Part shown: positions 23,444 through 31,814 of the stretch, in pieces
Numbering within the stretch: the first letter of the stretch is position 1
How the letters are laid out: each line of letters opens with the position of its first letter
The notes under the pieces: model-generated
What the model saw: the letters and a program-made list of their open reading frames with translations, nothing else
Told to the model about the DNA's origin: nothing
Database searches by the model: none
Assembly (NCBI GenBank): GCA_021604585.1
Contig: BQJG01000041.1
Location: 1-32,306, forward strand
Reading direction: 5' to 3'
Source of the DNA: Hyphococcus sp.
GTDB taxonomy: Bacteria; Pseudomonadota; Alphaproteobacteria; Caulobacterales; Parvularculaceae
DNA length: 32,306 nt
Program-made: the position numbers and the translations under genes

Positions 23444-25207
23444 CTACATCCGCTCCGGCGCGGAAAACCCCAGCAAAGACAGCACTAAGTCGAGCTGTCC
23501 GCCGGCCAGTCCGGCCAGGGTGAGTCGCGATTCGCGCTTGGCGGCGTCGGCCTCATCGACGATCCGGCAGGCGGCATAGAATTTCGAAAAGGCCTGCGCC
23601 AGCGAAAAAGCGTGATCACATAAAAGGTGCGGCAAGCGCTTTTCATAGGCGTCGCGCATAGCGTCTGCGAAACCAAGCAGCACCAGCGCGAGATCGGTTT
23701 CCTCCGGCGCCGAAATCATCACCGGGCCCGGCTCGCCAGCGCCTGCGGCTTTCGCCTTGGCCAGCATCGAGCGAACCCGAACGCTGGCGTAAAGCAGATA
23801 TGGGCCGGTCTTGCCTTCAAACGCCATGAACCTGTCGAGGTCGAACATATAATCGCTGGTGCGGGGATTGGAGAGGTCGGCGAATTTAAGCGCGGCAATG
23901 CCGACTTGCTGCGCGACTTTCGTGGTTTCTTCTTCGCTGTAACCGGCCGCAAAGCCACTCTCGACGAGGCGTTCTTTCGCGCGGTCAGTGACCATATCAA
24001 TAAAGTCGCGCAGCTTTAAGGTTCCGCCCTCGCGTGTTTTGAACGGCTTGCCGTCTTTGCCGTTCATGGTGCCGAACCAGAGATGCTCGAGTTTTTCTTC
24101 TTTGAAATAACCCGCCTTTTCGACAGCGCGAAACACTTGTTCGAAGTGCAAACGCTGACGCGCATCGACCACATAGAGAATGCGGTCCGGATCAAGCGAT
24201 CGTTTGCGGTCAACAATCGTCGCAACATCGGTAGCGTGATACCCAACCGCGCCTTCCGAATTCAAAAAGATGATCGGCGGCATTTCTTTCTTGTCGTCGT
24301 CGCGGGCGACGCGAATGATCTGCGCCCCGTCGGAGGCTTCGATCACGCCGCGTTTCGTCAGGTCTTCGGTGAGCTCAGGGATCAACGGATCAGCGTCCGC
24401 CTCACCCTTCCACAGGTCAAACTCCACATCGAGATCGGCATAGTCGCGCTTCATGGCGTTGACGGATAAATCGACAAAATGGCGCCACAAGGCGCGATAG
24501 CCCGGACGGCCGTCCTGCAACGCCTTGGTCGCTTTTCGGGCGAGACCGGCGCGGGCCGGATCCGCCTTCGATGCAGCGGAAGCCACCGGGTACATTTCCT
24601 CAAGATCTGAAAGGCTTATGGGCGGTTCCTGGGGAAACGGTCCTGTTGCATCAGGGTCAAAATAAACCAGTTCCGGCTGACGCAATTGCAGCTCGGAAAT
24701 CAGCTGGCCCATTTGCAGCCCCCAATCGCCGAGATGAACATCGCCGATCACCTCATCACCAGCGCAGCGCATGACCCGCTTCAAGCATTCGCCGATAATC
24801 GCAGCTCGCAAATGGCCCACATGCAGCGGCTTGGCGACGTTCGGACCGCCAAAATCGATGACGATTTTTTCCGGCGCCGGTCTTGTCCAGGTCCCGTAAT
24901 GCGCATCCTCGCCAAGCGAAGCGATATGCGCCGCGACAAATTCATCGGCAAGCTTGAAGTTGATGAAGCCGGGCCCCGCGATAGCAACTTCAGCAAACGC
25001 AGGCGCCGCTGATAGATGAGCCGTCACTGCATTGGCGATCTCACGCGGATTTTTCTTCGCCGCTTTTGCTGCTGCGAGCGCTCCATTGCATTGGAATTGC
25101 GCGAGATCAGGCCGGTCAGCCGCCTTTACAGCACCAAGCGCATGATCCAAGCCTTCGGCGGCGAAGGCTTCGCCGACGATCTTCGACAATTCGTCTTTTA
25201 GAGTCAT
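23444..25207 (-). CDS. argS: Arginyl-tRNA synthetase
   Basis: Class I synthetase charging tRNA-Arg with arginine. The 587-residue protein has an N-terminal Arg-tRNA additional domain (about 1-95), then the catalytic domain with NVAKPLHVGHLRAAIIG (HIGH-type HVGH) and VHLGDWGLQMG, which is highly typical of ArgRS. Further on are DARQRLHFEQVF, FGTMNGKDGKPFKTREGG, where ArgRS replaces the usual KMSK, and a DALR-type anticodon-binding region near the C-terminus. The ATG overlaps the TGA of the upstream lipoprotein gene by four bases, indicating translational coupling. Assignment is secure. Confidence 0.97.
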   Translation of the reverse strand: MTLKDELSKIVGEAFAAEGLDHALGAVKAADRPDLAQFQCNGALAAAKAAKKNPREIANAVTAHLSAAPAFAEVAIAGPGFINFKLADEFVAAHIASLGEDAHYGTWTRPAPEKIVIDFGGPNVAKPLHVGHLRAAIIGECLKRVMRCAGDEVIGDVHLGDWGLQMGQLISELQLRQPELVYFDPDATGPFPQEPPISLSDLEEMYPVASAASKADPARAGLARKATKALQDGRPGYRALWRHFVDLSVNAMKRDYADLDVEFDLWKGEADADPLIPELTEDLTKRGVIEASDGAQIIRVARDDDKKEMPPIIFLNSEGAVGYHATDVATIVDRKRSLDPDRILYVVDARQRLHFEQVFRAVEKAGYFKEEKLEHLWFGTMNGKDGKPFKTREGGTLKLRDFIDMVTDRAKERLVESGFAAGYSEEETTKVAQQVGIAALKFADLSNPRTSDYMFDLDRFMAFEGKTGPYLLYASVRVRSMLAKAKAAGAGEPGPVMISAPEETDLALVLLGFADAMRDAYEKRLPHLLCDHAFSLAQAFSKFYAACRIVDEADAAKRESRLTLAGLAGGQLDLVLSLLGFSAPERM

Positions 25208-25773
25208 TTTATGTCTGGAAATTTCAGGCTCTTGCCGGACCGGTTGTAAATCGCCTGCTGCGGCGTCACCGAAAAACCGACAACGATCTCAAAGTTCAAA
25301 CCGGAAATTTCTTCGCCAGCACGAGGAATGATGATGTCGTCAATGTCGATCTTGGCGGTTTGCACAGGCTGGTCGCCACTGAAGCTTACCTGGAGCGGAT
25401 ATTCGACTTTCGCGATGACATCGGAATCGCGACGGGTGACGGCGACAAAATAATTGAACACTTTTTTGTCCACAGTCGCTTTCGGTCCACGGCCAAAGGC
25501 AAAGTCGATGGTCAGCCCCGCTTTGATCGGCTCATCTTCGAAATAGCGGCAGGTCGATGTCACATTCACCACTTCGCCCGTATAGGTGACGTTTTCGATG
25601 GTCTGGGCGCCGTCGAAATCGATGAATCGGGCGGCTTCGCTAAGCACAACGATATTCGGACATGGCGCAGGGTTCGCGGCTCGGGCCTTGCGCGCCTCGC
25701 GAGCTTCCTGATTACCAGCGCAGCCAGTGACGGCCAGTGCGGCGAAAAGCGCCACGGCGAGGCGTTTATTCAT
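25204..25773 (-). CDS. Conserved lipoprotein of unknown function upstream of argS
   Basis: A 189-residue protein with a lipoprotein signal MNKRLAVALFAALAVTGC, lipobox VTGC at Cys18. The mature part starts with a charged stretch rich in Arg, Lys and Ala, then beta-strand-like sequence: NIVVLSEAARFIDF, ENVTYTGEVVNVTSTCRYF, and regular strands to the end. A second cysteine pair (PCPN and STCRYF) might form a disulfide. The layout suggests a small immunoglobulin-like or beta-sandwich periplasmic domain, but I recognise no named family. Overlap with argS by ATGA makes a two-gene operon, an arrangement that does not itself explain its role. Confidence 0.85.
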   Translation of the reverse strand: MNKRLAVALFAALAVTGCAGNQEAREARKARAANPAPCPNIVVLSEAARFIDFDGAQTIENVTYTGEVVNVTSTCRYFEDEPIKAGLTIDFAFGRGPKATVDKKVFNYFVAVTRRDSDVIAKVEYPLQVSFSGDQPVQTAKIDIDDIIIPRAGEEISGLNFEIVVGFSVTPQQAIYNRSGKSLKFPDIK

Positions 25774-25979
25774 CGGCTCGAACCCTTATATCTACCATAA
25801 AATAGCCTTGCCGCTGGCTTAGGAACGTCCCGGGACAGCCGCAAGAGCGCCCCGAAGCAGGGGCAGCTTCTCGTAGCGTCTCACTGCAGAAGGCGCAATG
25901 TCGGAATTCGGCCCGAACCGGCTTGTCATCCGCGCCGGAGCACAAGAAGCGGCTTGGCCAAAGGAGGCCGAAAAACAGA

Positions 25980-26939
25980 ATGCGTCAGCGCGCTAACCCT
26001 CTCAAACCGCCTATCACGGTGCGTCTTGCTTCGCCGCGAGGGTTTTGCGCCGGGGTCGAGCGCGCTATCCGCACTGTCGAAGAGGCGCTGGCGCTGCACG
26101 GCGCCCCGGTCTATGTGCGCCATGAGATCGTTCACAACATCCATGTGGTGGCGCGGCTATCGGCCATGGGCGCGATCTTCGTCGAATCACTGCGCGACGT
26201 TCCTTCAGACCGGCCAGTCGTATTTTCCGCACATGGCGCGCCGATATCAGCCCATGATGAAGCGGCGGCGCGCAAGCTGATCAAGATCGACGCCACCTGC
26301 CCGCTTGTGCTGAAGGTGCACTCCCAGATCCGCCGTTACGCCGCCGCTGGCCGGACGACAATTCTGATCGGCCACGCCAATCACCCGGAAGTCATCGGCG
26401 CCATCGGTCAGGCAAGCGCAGGCGCTGTTTTATTGGTGGAAACGCTCGACGATATTGCAGCGCTTCCCGACCTCGACGGCCTTCTGGCCTATGCAACGCA
26501 GACGACGCTATCCGTTGACGAGACGCACGAAATGATCGCCGTCCTGAAGCAACGCTTTCCCAACATCGCCGGGCCGGCGCGCGAAGACATTTGCTACGCC
26601 ACCTCAAACCGCCAGCAGGCGGTGAAAGCCACCGCGCGCGGCGCCGATTTGTTTTTGGTGATCGGCTCGCCGACATCTTCCAATTCTGTCCGGCTGGTTG
26701 AAACCGCCCGCATGGCTGGCGCGCGCAAAGCCTGCCTGATGGAGGATGCAACCGCCGCCGATTGGCCGCTGATAGATGGCGCAAAAACAATTGGTCTCAG
26801 CGCTGGCGCATCAGCGCCGGAATCTCTTGTCGAAGAATTCTTGACCGCGCTTGCGGCGCGCCGCACGGTGCAAATCGAAACGATAGAGACCGCACGAGAA
26901 GACGTTGTGTTCAACACGCCGCTGCGTCTTGCGAGCTGA
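25980..26939 (+). CDS. ispH: 4-hydroxy-3-methylbut-2-enyl diphosphate reductase
   Basis: Last enzyme of the MEP isoprenoid pathway, reducing HMBPP to IPP and DMAPP with a [4Fe-4S] cluster. Start chosen at ATG 25980 because AAGGAGG lies 12 bases upstream; the TTG at 25923 would add a 19-residue charged stretch without family support. The three cluster cysteines are Cys23 (GFCAGVERAI), Cys107 (DATCPLV) and Cys205 (EDICYATSNRQ). Other conserved parts are HEIVHN, FSAHG, GHANHPEVIG, TQTTLS and GSPTSSNSVRL. At 319 residues it is normal length. rnhA follows 12 bases later, likely in the same transcript. Confidence 0.97.
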   Translation: MRQRANPLKPPITVRLASPRGFCAGVERAIRTVEEALALHGAPVYVRHEIVHNIHVVARLSAMGAIFVESLRDVPSDRPVVFSAHGAPISAHDEAAARKLIKIDATCPLVLKVHSQIRRYAAAGRTTILIGHANHPEVIGAIGQASAGAVLLVETLDDIAALPDLDGLLAYATQTTLSVDETHEMIAVLKQRFPNIAGPAREDICYATSNRQQAVKATARGADLFLVIGSPTSSNSVRLVETARMAGARKACLMEDATAADWPLIDGAKTIGLSAGASAPESLVEEFLTALAARRTVQIETIETAREDVVFNTPLRLAS

Positions 26940-26951
26940 CAAGAGAGTTAC

Positions 26952-27380
26952 ATGATTGAAGTTTTTACGGACGGCGCCTGTCTTGGCAATCCGGGGCCTG
27001 GCGGCTGGGGCGTGTTGATTATCGAGAATGGCAAACGCCGCGAGCTGAATGGCGGCGAAGCGGAAACCACCAACAACCGCATGGAGATGCTGGCGGCCAT
27101 TCGCGCCCTGGAGGCGACCGCTGACGAACCGTCCATCATCCTTGTGACCGACAGCCAGTATGTGAAGAACGGTATCACCAGCTGGATCAAAGGCTGGAAG
27201 AAAAACGGCTGGAAAAATGCATCCAAACAGCCGGTAAAAAATCGCGACCTATGGGAGCAGCTCGATGCGCTCACGCAAGGCCGAACCATCGAATGGAAAT
27301 GGGTGAAAGGTCATAGCGGCCATCCGGAAAATGACCGCGTCGACGAATTGGCGCGAGCCGGCGCCGAAGCTTTTGCCTAA
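26952..27380 (+). CDS. rnhA: Ribonuclease HI
   Basis: Cuts the RNA strand of RNA-DNA hybrids, removing Okazaki primers and R-loops. At 142 residues it is the usual size for bacterial RNase HI. The four catalytic carboxylates are Asp7 (FTDGAC), Glu45 (NNRMEM), Asp67 (VTDSQY) and Asp128 (HPENDR), with His124 in the mobile loop; the basic protrusion GWKKNGWKNASKQPVKN is present. GAGAG lies just before the start. It follows ispH closely, a common alphaproteobacterial pairing. Confidence 0.97.
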   Translation: MIEVFTDGACLGNPGPGGWGVLIIENGKRRELNGGEAETTNNRMEMLAAIRALEATADEPSIILVTDSQYVKNGITSWIKGWKKNGWKNASKQPVKNRDLWEQLDALTQGRTIEWKWVKGHSGHPENDRVDELARAGAEAFA

Positions 27381-27388
27381 ATCGAGGG

Positions 27389-27495
27389 TTGTCATCCCGG
27401 CCGAGCGAAGCGGAGAGCCGGGATCGCAACTCGGTTGTAACCCGAAGCACAAAGATCCCGGATAAACGCTTTCAGCGTTTTCCGGGATGACACAA
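27389..27495. repeat. REP-like composite inverted repeat
   Basis: Outer arms GTCATCCCGG (27391-27400) and CCGGGATGAC (27482-27491) enclose two smaller hairpins. The first pairs ATCCCGG (27394-27400) with CCGGGAT (27418-27424). The second pairs ATCCCGG (27455-27461) with CCGGGAT (27482-27488) and has an inner AAACGCT-TTC-AGCGTTT stem. This is the form of repetitive extragenic palindromes seen in many alphaproteobacteria. It lies between convergent rnhA and the peroxiredoxin gene and may also stop transcription or protect 3' ends. No second copy is seen in this window. Confidence 0.75.
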
Positions 27496-27517
27496 TCAAT
27501 CGTTTTATGAAACCAGA

Positions 27518-28000
27518 CTAAAGCTGGCCGAGCATGTGCTCTGCGCTGGAAACGTCAAAGGCTCCCGGCGCTTCAACATTGAGGTGCTTGACAACGCCGT
27601 TCTCGATCACGGCGGAAAAGCGCTGCGAGCGTTCGCCCATGCCAAAGCCCTTGCCGTCCATGACGAGCCCGAGGGCGCGGGCGAAATCGCCATTGCCGTC
27701 CGCCATCATCACCACATTATCGCCAGCGTTCTGGGATTTGCCCCAAGCGCCCATGACAAACGCGTCATTGACCGACATACAGACGATCTTGTCGACGCCT
27801 TTGGCGGTAAAGTCGCCCGCTTTTTCAACAAAGCCTGGCAAATGTTTCGCCGAACAGGTTGGCGTGAATGCGCCGGGTACGGAGAATAGTGCGATTTTAC
27901 CAGCGCCCAACAATTCGCCGGTTTGCGCCGCTTGCGGGCCTTCGGCTGTCGCCAGCATGACTTTCACATCAGGAATTTTGTCGCCAACAGAAATGCTCAC
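27518..28000 (-). CDS. Peroxiredoxin, Prx5 type
   Basis: Thiol peroxidase reducing hydrogen and organic peroxides. Start chosen at GTG 28000: AAGGAGA lies eight bases upstream and the protein then begins SISVGDKIPDV, as in this family; the frame opens 25 codons earlier without support. The 160-residue protein has PGAFTPTCSAKHLPGF with peroxidatic Cys49, then VCMSVNDAFVMGAWG and a C-terminal NVEAPGAFDVSSAEHML, as in Prx5/hybrid peroxiredoxins. No attached glutaredoxin domain and no clear resolving cysteine outside Cys of VCMS, so reduction by external thiol is likely. Transcribed alone, converging with rnhA. Confidence 0.94.
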   Translation of the reverse strand: MSISVGDKIPDVKVMLATAEGPQAAQTGELLGAGKIALFSVPGAFTPTCSAKHLPGFVEKAGDFTAKGVDKIVCMSVNDAFVMGAWGKSQNAGDNVVMMADGNGDFARALGLVMDGKGFGMGERSQRFSAVIENGVVKHLNVEAPGAFDVSSAEHMLGQL

Positions 28001-28105
28001 GGGGTGTGTCTCCTTATTTGAGGGTTCGCCGGGTTTGTAGGGCGGCGGCGTTCTGGCGTCCACCGTAATCGCCAAATTTGTCGCGAATTCGGAAGGCAGC
28101 TTTCG

Positions 28106-28657
28106 TCAAACTTCTCGCTGGCTGTCGAGACAAGGCTGGACCAGCTCTACGATCTGTTTCGCGGCGGCCTCCGGCGAGGTTGTCTCTGTGTCGATTGTCA
28201 TATCCGAAGCGGGCATGGCATTTTCACACGCTTCAAATTCGTCTTGTAGCGTGCGCAACAGCTCAGCATCCCGGAGTTTGCCGAATTTTCCGCGATCTTC
28301 ATTCGCGATGCGCTCCATTTGCCCCTGGGCTGAAAGCTTTAGATGCACGAATTTGATTTCACCGCCAGCGCTTTTGACCAGCCCCGTCACGCGCCCGGCG
28401 AATCCCGGCGAAACGGAAGCTTCCGGCTGGAACGTGAAGATCAAAGACCGGCCTTCGGTGCAGGCGGCGCTAATCGCATCGAGCCAAAACTGCTCGCGTA
28501 AACGGACGAAAGACGCGCTGCCAAACGGAAACAACGCCGCGACCGCATCAACAATCAAATGATTGTGAAACAAGGGCAGCCCGGTCAACTCCGCCAGCTT
28601 TCGCGATACTGTGTATTTTCCGGCGGCCGGTGGTCCGTAGACAAAAATCAGGATCAT
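28106..28657 (-). CDS. P-loop kinase-like protein
   Basis: A 183-residue P-loop NTPase resembling small shikimate/gluconate-kinase-like proteins. The Walker A motif GPPAAGKYTVSRKLAE starts at about residue 8; here Tyr replaces the usual Ser/Thr after Lys, with Thr at the next position, a pattern shared by relatives that have GKLT. A HNHLIVDAV segment, a LIFTFQPEAS strand, a lid-like QMERIANEDRGKFGK and a TIDTETTSPEAAAKQI end follow the small-kinase layout. The start is ATG 28657; the TTG three bases earlier is less likely. It diverges from yqgE. Substrate is not known, and phosphorylation activity is inferred. Confidence 0.8.
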   Translation of the reverse strand: MILIFVYGPPAAGKYTVSRKLAELTGLPLFHNHLIVDAVAALFPFGSASFVRLREQFWLDAISAACTEGRSLIFTFQPEASVSPGFAGRVTGLVKSAGGEIKFVHLKLSAQGQMERIANEDRGKFGKLRDAELLRTLQDEFEACENAMPASDMTIDTETTSPEAAAKQIVELVQPCLDSQREV

Positions 28658-28769
28658 CAAAATTCCATATCGCGGTGATTTTCCGCGCGCAACAAAGATT
28701 TAGAGCCTACTTGACGCTCAAACCCTGCGGCCTTGCATCGTGAGAGGACGAGACTTACCTTTTACCTCT

Positions 28770-29399
28770 ATGACCAAGAAGTTGACTGTCAAAAAAAGCG
28801 GATCGGACCGCGACTTTCTTTCGGGACAGTTGCTCATCGCCATGCCGAATATGGGCGATCCGCGGTTTGACCGGTCGGTAGTGTTTGTCTGCGCTCATGA
28901 CGAAGACCACGCCATGGGCGTGATCATCAACAAACCGCTTGATGATATTGAACTGTCTGAGCTGCTCGAACAGCTAGAGATCGCACCGCAAGCGAATGCA
29001 GATGAAACCCCGGTCTTTTTTGGCGGCCCCGTTCAGACGGAACGCGGATTGGTGCTGCACACGCTCGATTATCAGATCGACACGACATTAACGCTCGACA
29101 GCAAGGTTGGCCTTACCGCGAGCCGGGACATTCTGGTGGACATCGCCGGCAGCAGTCCCAAACGGCCGGCGCCGAAACGCTATTTGCTGGCGATCGGTCA
29201 CGCCGGTTGGGGGCCGGGTCAGCTCGAAGAAGAAATTGCGATGAACGCCTGGGCGCATTGCGAGTCCGATGAAGAGATTATCTTCAACGGCGCGAATGAA
29301 GCGCTATGGAAACGCGCGCTCGCAAAACTCGGCGTCACCAGCGCCATGCTGTCAACGGAGTGGGCGTCGGCACGCGACGAAGACGAGCCTCTGAATTAG
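28770..29399 (+). CDS. yqgE: YqgE/AlgH family protein
   Basis: Conserved proteobacterial protein (DUF179 family) of unclear molecular function; AlgH in Pseudomonas was linked to alginate regulation. Diagnostic segments are FLSGQLLIAMPNMGDPRFDRSVV split by its two halves, AMGVIINKPL, FFGGPVQTERGLVLH, a LAIGHAGWGPGQLEEEI block and a NAWAHCESDEEIIFN stretch. ATG 28770 is chosen, giving about 209 residues; GTG 28740 adds ten residues and cannot be excluded because neither start has a convincing ribosome site. It is divergent from the kinase-like gene and converges on the PAS-EAL gene. Confidence 0.93.
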   Translation: MTKKLTVKKSGSDRDFLSGQLLIAMPNMGDPRFDRSVVFVCAHDEDHAMGVIINKPLDDIELSELLEQLEIAPQANADETPVFFGGPVQTERGLVLHTLDYQIDTTLTLDSKVGLTASRDILVDIAGSSPKRPAPKRYLLAIGHAGWGPGQLEEEIAMNAWAHCESDEEIIFNGANEALWKRALAKLGVTSAMLSTEWASARDEDEPLN

Positions 29400-29410
29400 G
29401 CCGTACGTTT

Positions 29411-31567
29411 CTAGCGAAGATCGCGTTCGCCGCGCCATAAGCGCCAGCCGCGCGCTTTCGGTTCTTCATCGCCGCCGGAAAAAGACACTTCGAGCTTTCG
29501 CGTCAACGGCGCTTCCGCCGCTTCGTCGCCTTCAGTTGAAGCAGCGGCCATGACAGCCTCTTCGCCCGCCATAGCCGGTTCATCATCCGCCATCGCCATG
29601 TTCGGGCTTTCAACCGTCGTTTCCGCAGACGTTTCTACCGGGGTTTCCATTGGCGTCGCTTCAACTTTTGGCGGCTCCACCACAAGCGGCTTGCCAAAAG
29701 CATATCCCTGTCCATAGGCGCAGCCAAAGTGGCGGGCCTTGGATGAGGCCGATTTCGACTCAAGACCTTCAACGATCACCTTGAGGCCGAGATCTTTGCC
29801 GAGCCCAGCCAATGACCCGACAATCTTCGCGCCGTCACCACCGGAGTCGAGATCGCTGGTGAACGACTTGTCGATTTTCAGATAATCGAAGTCATATTTT
29901 CGCAAGTTTGAAAGGCAGGTAAAGCCCGCGCCGAAATCATCAAAGGCGAGCGCGACGCCGGAATTTTTCAGCTTGCGGAAGACATCGCCCGCCAGCGCCG
30001 AGTCAGACACCGCATCTGCTTCGGTCAGTTCAAGCACGAGCGATTTTTTCGGCAAGTCGTATTTCGTAATTGCGTCGCGCACCGCCTCAAGGAAACTGTC
30101 TTCGCGAATTTGACCCCAGGAGACATTCATCGCAACGAACAGATCCTTGCGCTTTTCTTTCTTCAATGCGTCGGCAAGAAAAGACGCCGCCTGATCAAGC
30201 ATGGTCGTTGCGAGAACCCCGCCCTGTCCGATGCGTTCAGCCGCGCGTACAAACCGCTCCGGCCCCTCTTCAGCGCCTGCTTCCTGTCCGCGCCAGCGCG
30301 CCAACGCTTCGTAGCCGGCGATCTTTTCATTATCGAGCGATACGATCGGCTGGAAGGCCGCCACGATGTCGCCATTGCCAAGCGCTGCGGAGAGTTTCGC
30401 GCTCATCGGGTCGGAGGATGCCGGAATGATGGCCGCTTCTGTTGCTGAGCGAACGCGCGCCTGATTGACGCCGTTGCCGGCGGGCGCGACCTCTTCGACA
30501 AACGCCACAAGACGTTCGATCTCGCCATTTTCCTCATTGGCCGCCCGCGCGCCGCGCATACGGATCAACCGCCCATCGAACAGACGCATGCAAGTGTCGA
30601 ACGGCCCGTCAACCGGCGTCAATAATTCAGAATCAAAACGAATAATGTCTTCCGGGTGGATGAAATTCCGCAATGCGTCAGGTGTGAACGGCGCATTGGA
30701 ATCCGCGCCGAGCAATTGCGGCAGCGATTCTGTCTGGTCTACGGAATTGTAGCTCCAGTCCCAAATGCCGACGCCGGAATAATCGAGAACCCGGGCGATC
30801 TGACTGTCGAGAACGATCTCGTTGCGTTCGCGCGCGGTTTTGACTTCACCGTGGCGCGGCGCAGCGTCATGCGACGTCCGCAAGCCGAAATCCGTCGCAT
30901 GCTGGACCGCCTGCGACACGCCTGTTTCTGTCAGCGCGACAATACTGGCGGCGAGCACGCCGAGCGTGAACAGGCCGTGGGACGTGAACGCGATCAGCGC
31001 TGACCCTTCGGCGCCGAACATGCCGATCACCGGCGCGGCCGCAGCCATCAAAACGCCAGGCAACACTAGCCGAGCGCCGGAATCTCCGCGCAGCGCTTGC
31101 GTCACGGTTAGCACGACAGCAAAACCGCCAACGCCGATCAGCGCCCAGCGCATGAGCGGCGCAAGGTCGATGCGTTCAAAAAAGTTGATCAGTCCCATGC
31201 CGCCAATCACCAGCGCGGCAGTGAACATCACGCCGCCAAGCAGCGGATTGTAACGGGCGGCGCCGACCGAGGCGGAAAGAAAGACAATGGCGGCGGCGGC
31301 GAACAGCGCCTGCATCATCACCACGGCTTCGGCTGGTAAAGAAGAGAGCAGACCGAGCCAGGAAAATTCGAGGGCCGCAGCGCCGATCACCATGAGCAGT
31401 GCGCAAACCGCGAGCCCGCTTCGGCGGATCGCCGCGTAGCCGGCGAGAAACGCCATTGCAACGATAAAGGCGCCCGCCACCGCCCCGCGCATTAACTCTG
31501 CTTGCGCCAATCCGGCCAAACCGCTCGAAAAACCCTCAGCCACGCCGAAAACACCAATAGCGATCAT
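29411..31567 (-). CDS. Membrane-bound PAS-EAL protein, likely cyclic-di-GMP phosphodiesterase
   Basis: A 718-residue signalling protein. Residues about 1-215 hold roughly seven hydrophobic segments, a membrane sensor without clear named family. A PAS-like domain spans about 255-360 (YSGVGIWDWSYNS, FIHPEDI). The EAL domain (about 395-630) keeps the catalytic set: Glu420 (YEALARW), Asn481 (MNVSW), Glu516 in LELTE, Asp543-Asp544 (DDFGAG), Lys564 (LKIDKSF), Glu600 (VIVEGLES) and Gln620 (YGQGYAFGKP), so it probably degrades c-di-GMP. No GGDEF domain is present. An acidic, Met/Ala/Glu-rich tail of ~85 residues ends in a basic, tryptophan-containing GWRLWRGERDLR. Likely acts in motility or surface attachment, by analogy. 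Confidence 0.92.
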   Translation of the reverse strand: MIAIGVFGVAEGFSSGLAGLAQAELMRGAVAGAFIVAMAFLAGYAAIRRSGLAVCALLMVIGAAALEFSWLGLLSSLPAEAVVMMQALFAAAAIVFLSASVGAARYNPLLGGVMFTAALVIGGMGLINFFERIDLAPLMRWALIGVGGFAVVLTVTQALRGDSGARLVLPGVLMAAAAPVIGMFGAEGSALIAFTSHGLFTLGVLAASIVALTETGVSQAVQHATDFGLRTSHDAAPRHGEVKTARERNEIVLDSQIARVLDYSGVGIWDWSYNSVDQTESLPQLLGADSNAPFTPDALRNFIHPEDIIRFDSELLTPVDGPFDTCMRLFDGRLIRMRGARAANEENGEIERLVAFVEEVAPAGNGVNQARVRSATEAAIIPASSDPMSAKLSAALGNGDIVAAFQPIVSLDNEKIAGYEALARWRGQEAGAEEGPERFVRAAERIGQGGVLATTMLDQAASFLADALKKEKRKDLFVAMNVSWGQIREDSFLEAVRDAITKYDLPKKSLVLELTEADAVSDSALAGDVFRKLKNSGVALAFDDFGAGFTCLSNLRKYDFDYLKIDKSFTSDLDSGGDGAKIVGSLAGLGKDLGLKVIVEGLESKSASSKARHFGCAYGQGYAFGKPLVVEPPKVEATPMETPVETSAETTVESPNMAMADDEPAMAGEEAVMAAASTEGDEAAEAPLTRKLEVSFSGGDEEPKARGWRLWRGERDLR

Positions 31568-31814
31568 ATAGCCCCGAGACCCCTTAACACATGCTCACCT
31601 GCCGTCCTAAAACGGCTGTCTCCTGTGGCTCCCCACAAGAACCGGGCCGCCTGTCAGCGAGATTTGCTGATATCAGTGCAAAAACCCGGCCTTCGCGCAT
31701 CGTTAACGACGCGCGCCACGCCCTGCTTTATTCTCACGCTTACGTGACATTATCGCAAGGGGCGCACCGGCCCTATGAGATATTTTTTCGCTCGCTTCAC
31801 CGCAAATGAGCAGA

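Noticed and set aside
25066..25800. 244-residue plus-strand frame opposite argS and the lipoprotein gene
   Set aside because: Antisense to two well-supported genes, with no family features and no ribosome site.
27389..27495. CRISPR array
   Set aside because: The repeats are inverted rather than direct, and there are no regular spacers.
31568..31814. Short frames in the 247-base gap between the PAS-EAL and acetyltransferase genes
   Set aside because: No start signals or protein family features; nothing else identifiable in the gap apart from a GTTAAC-centred short palindrome.
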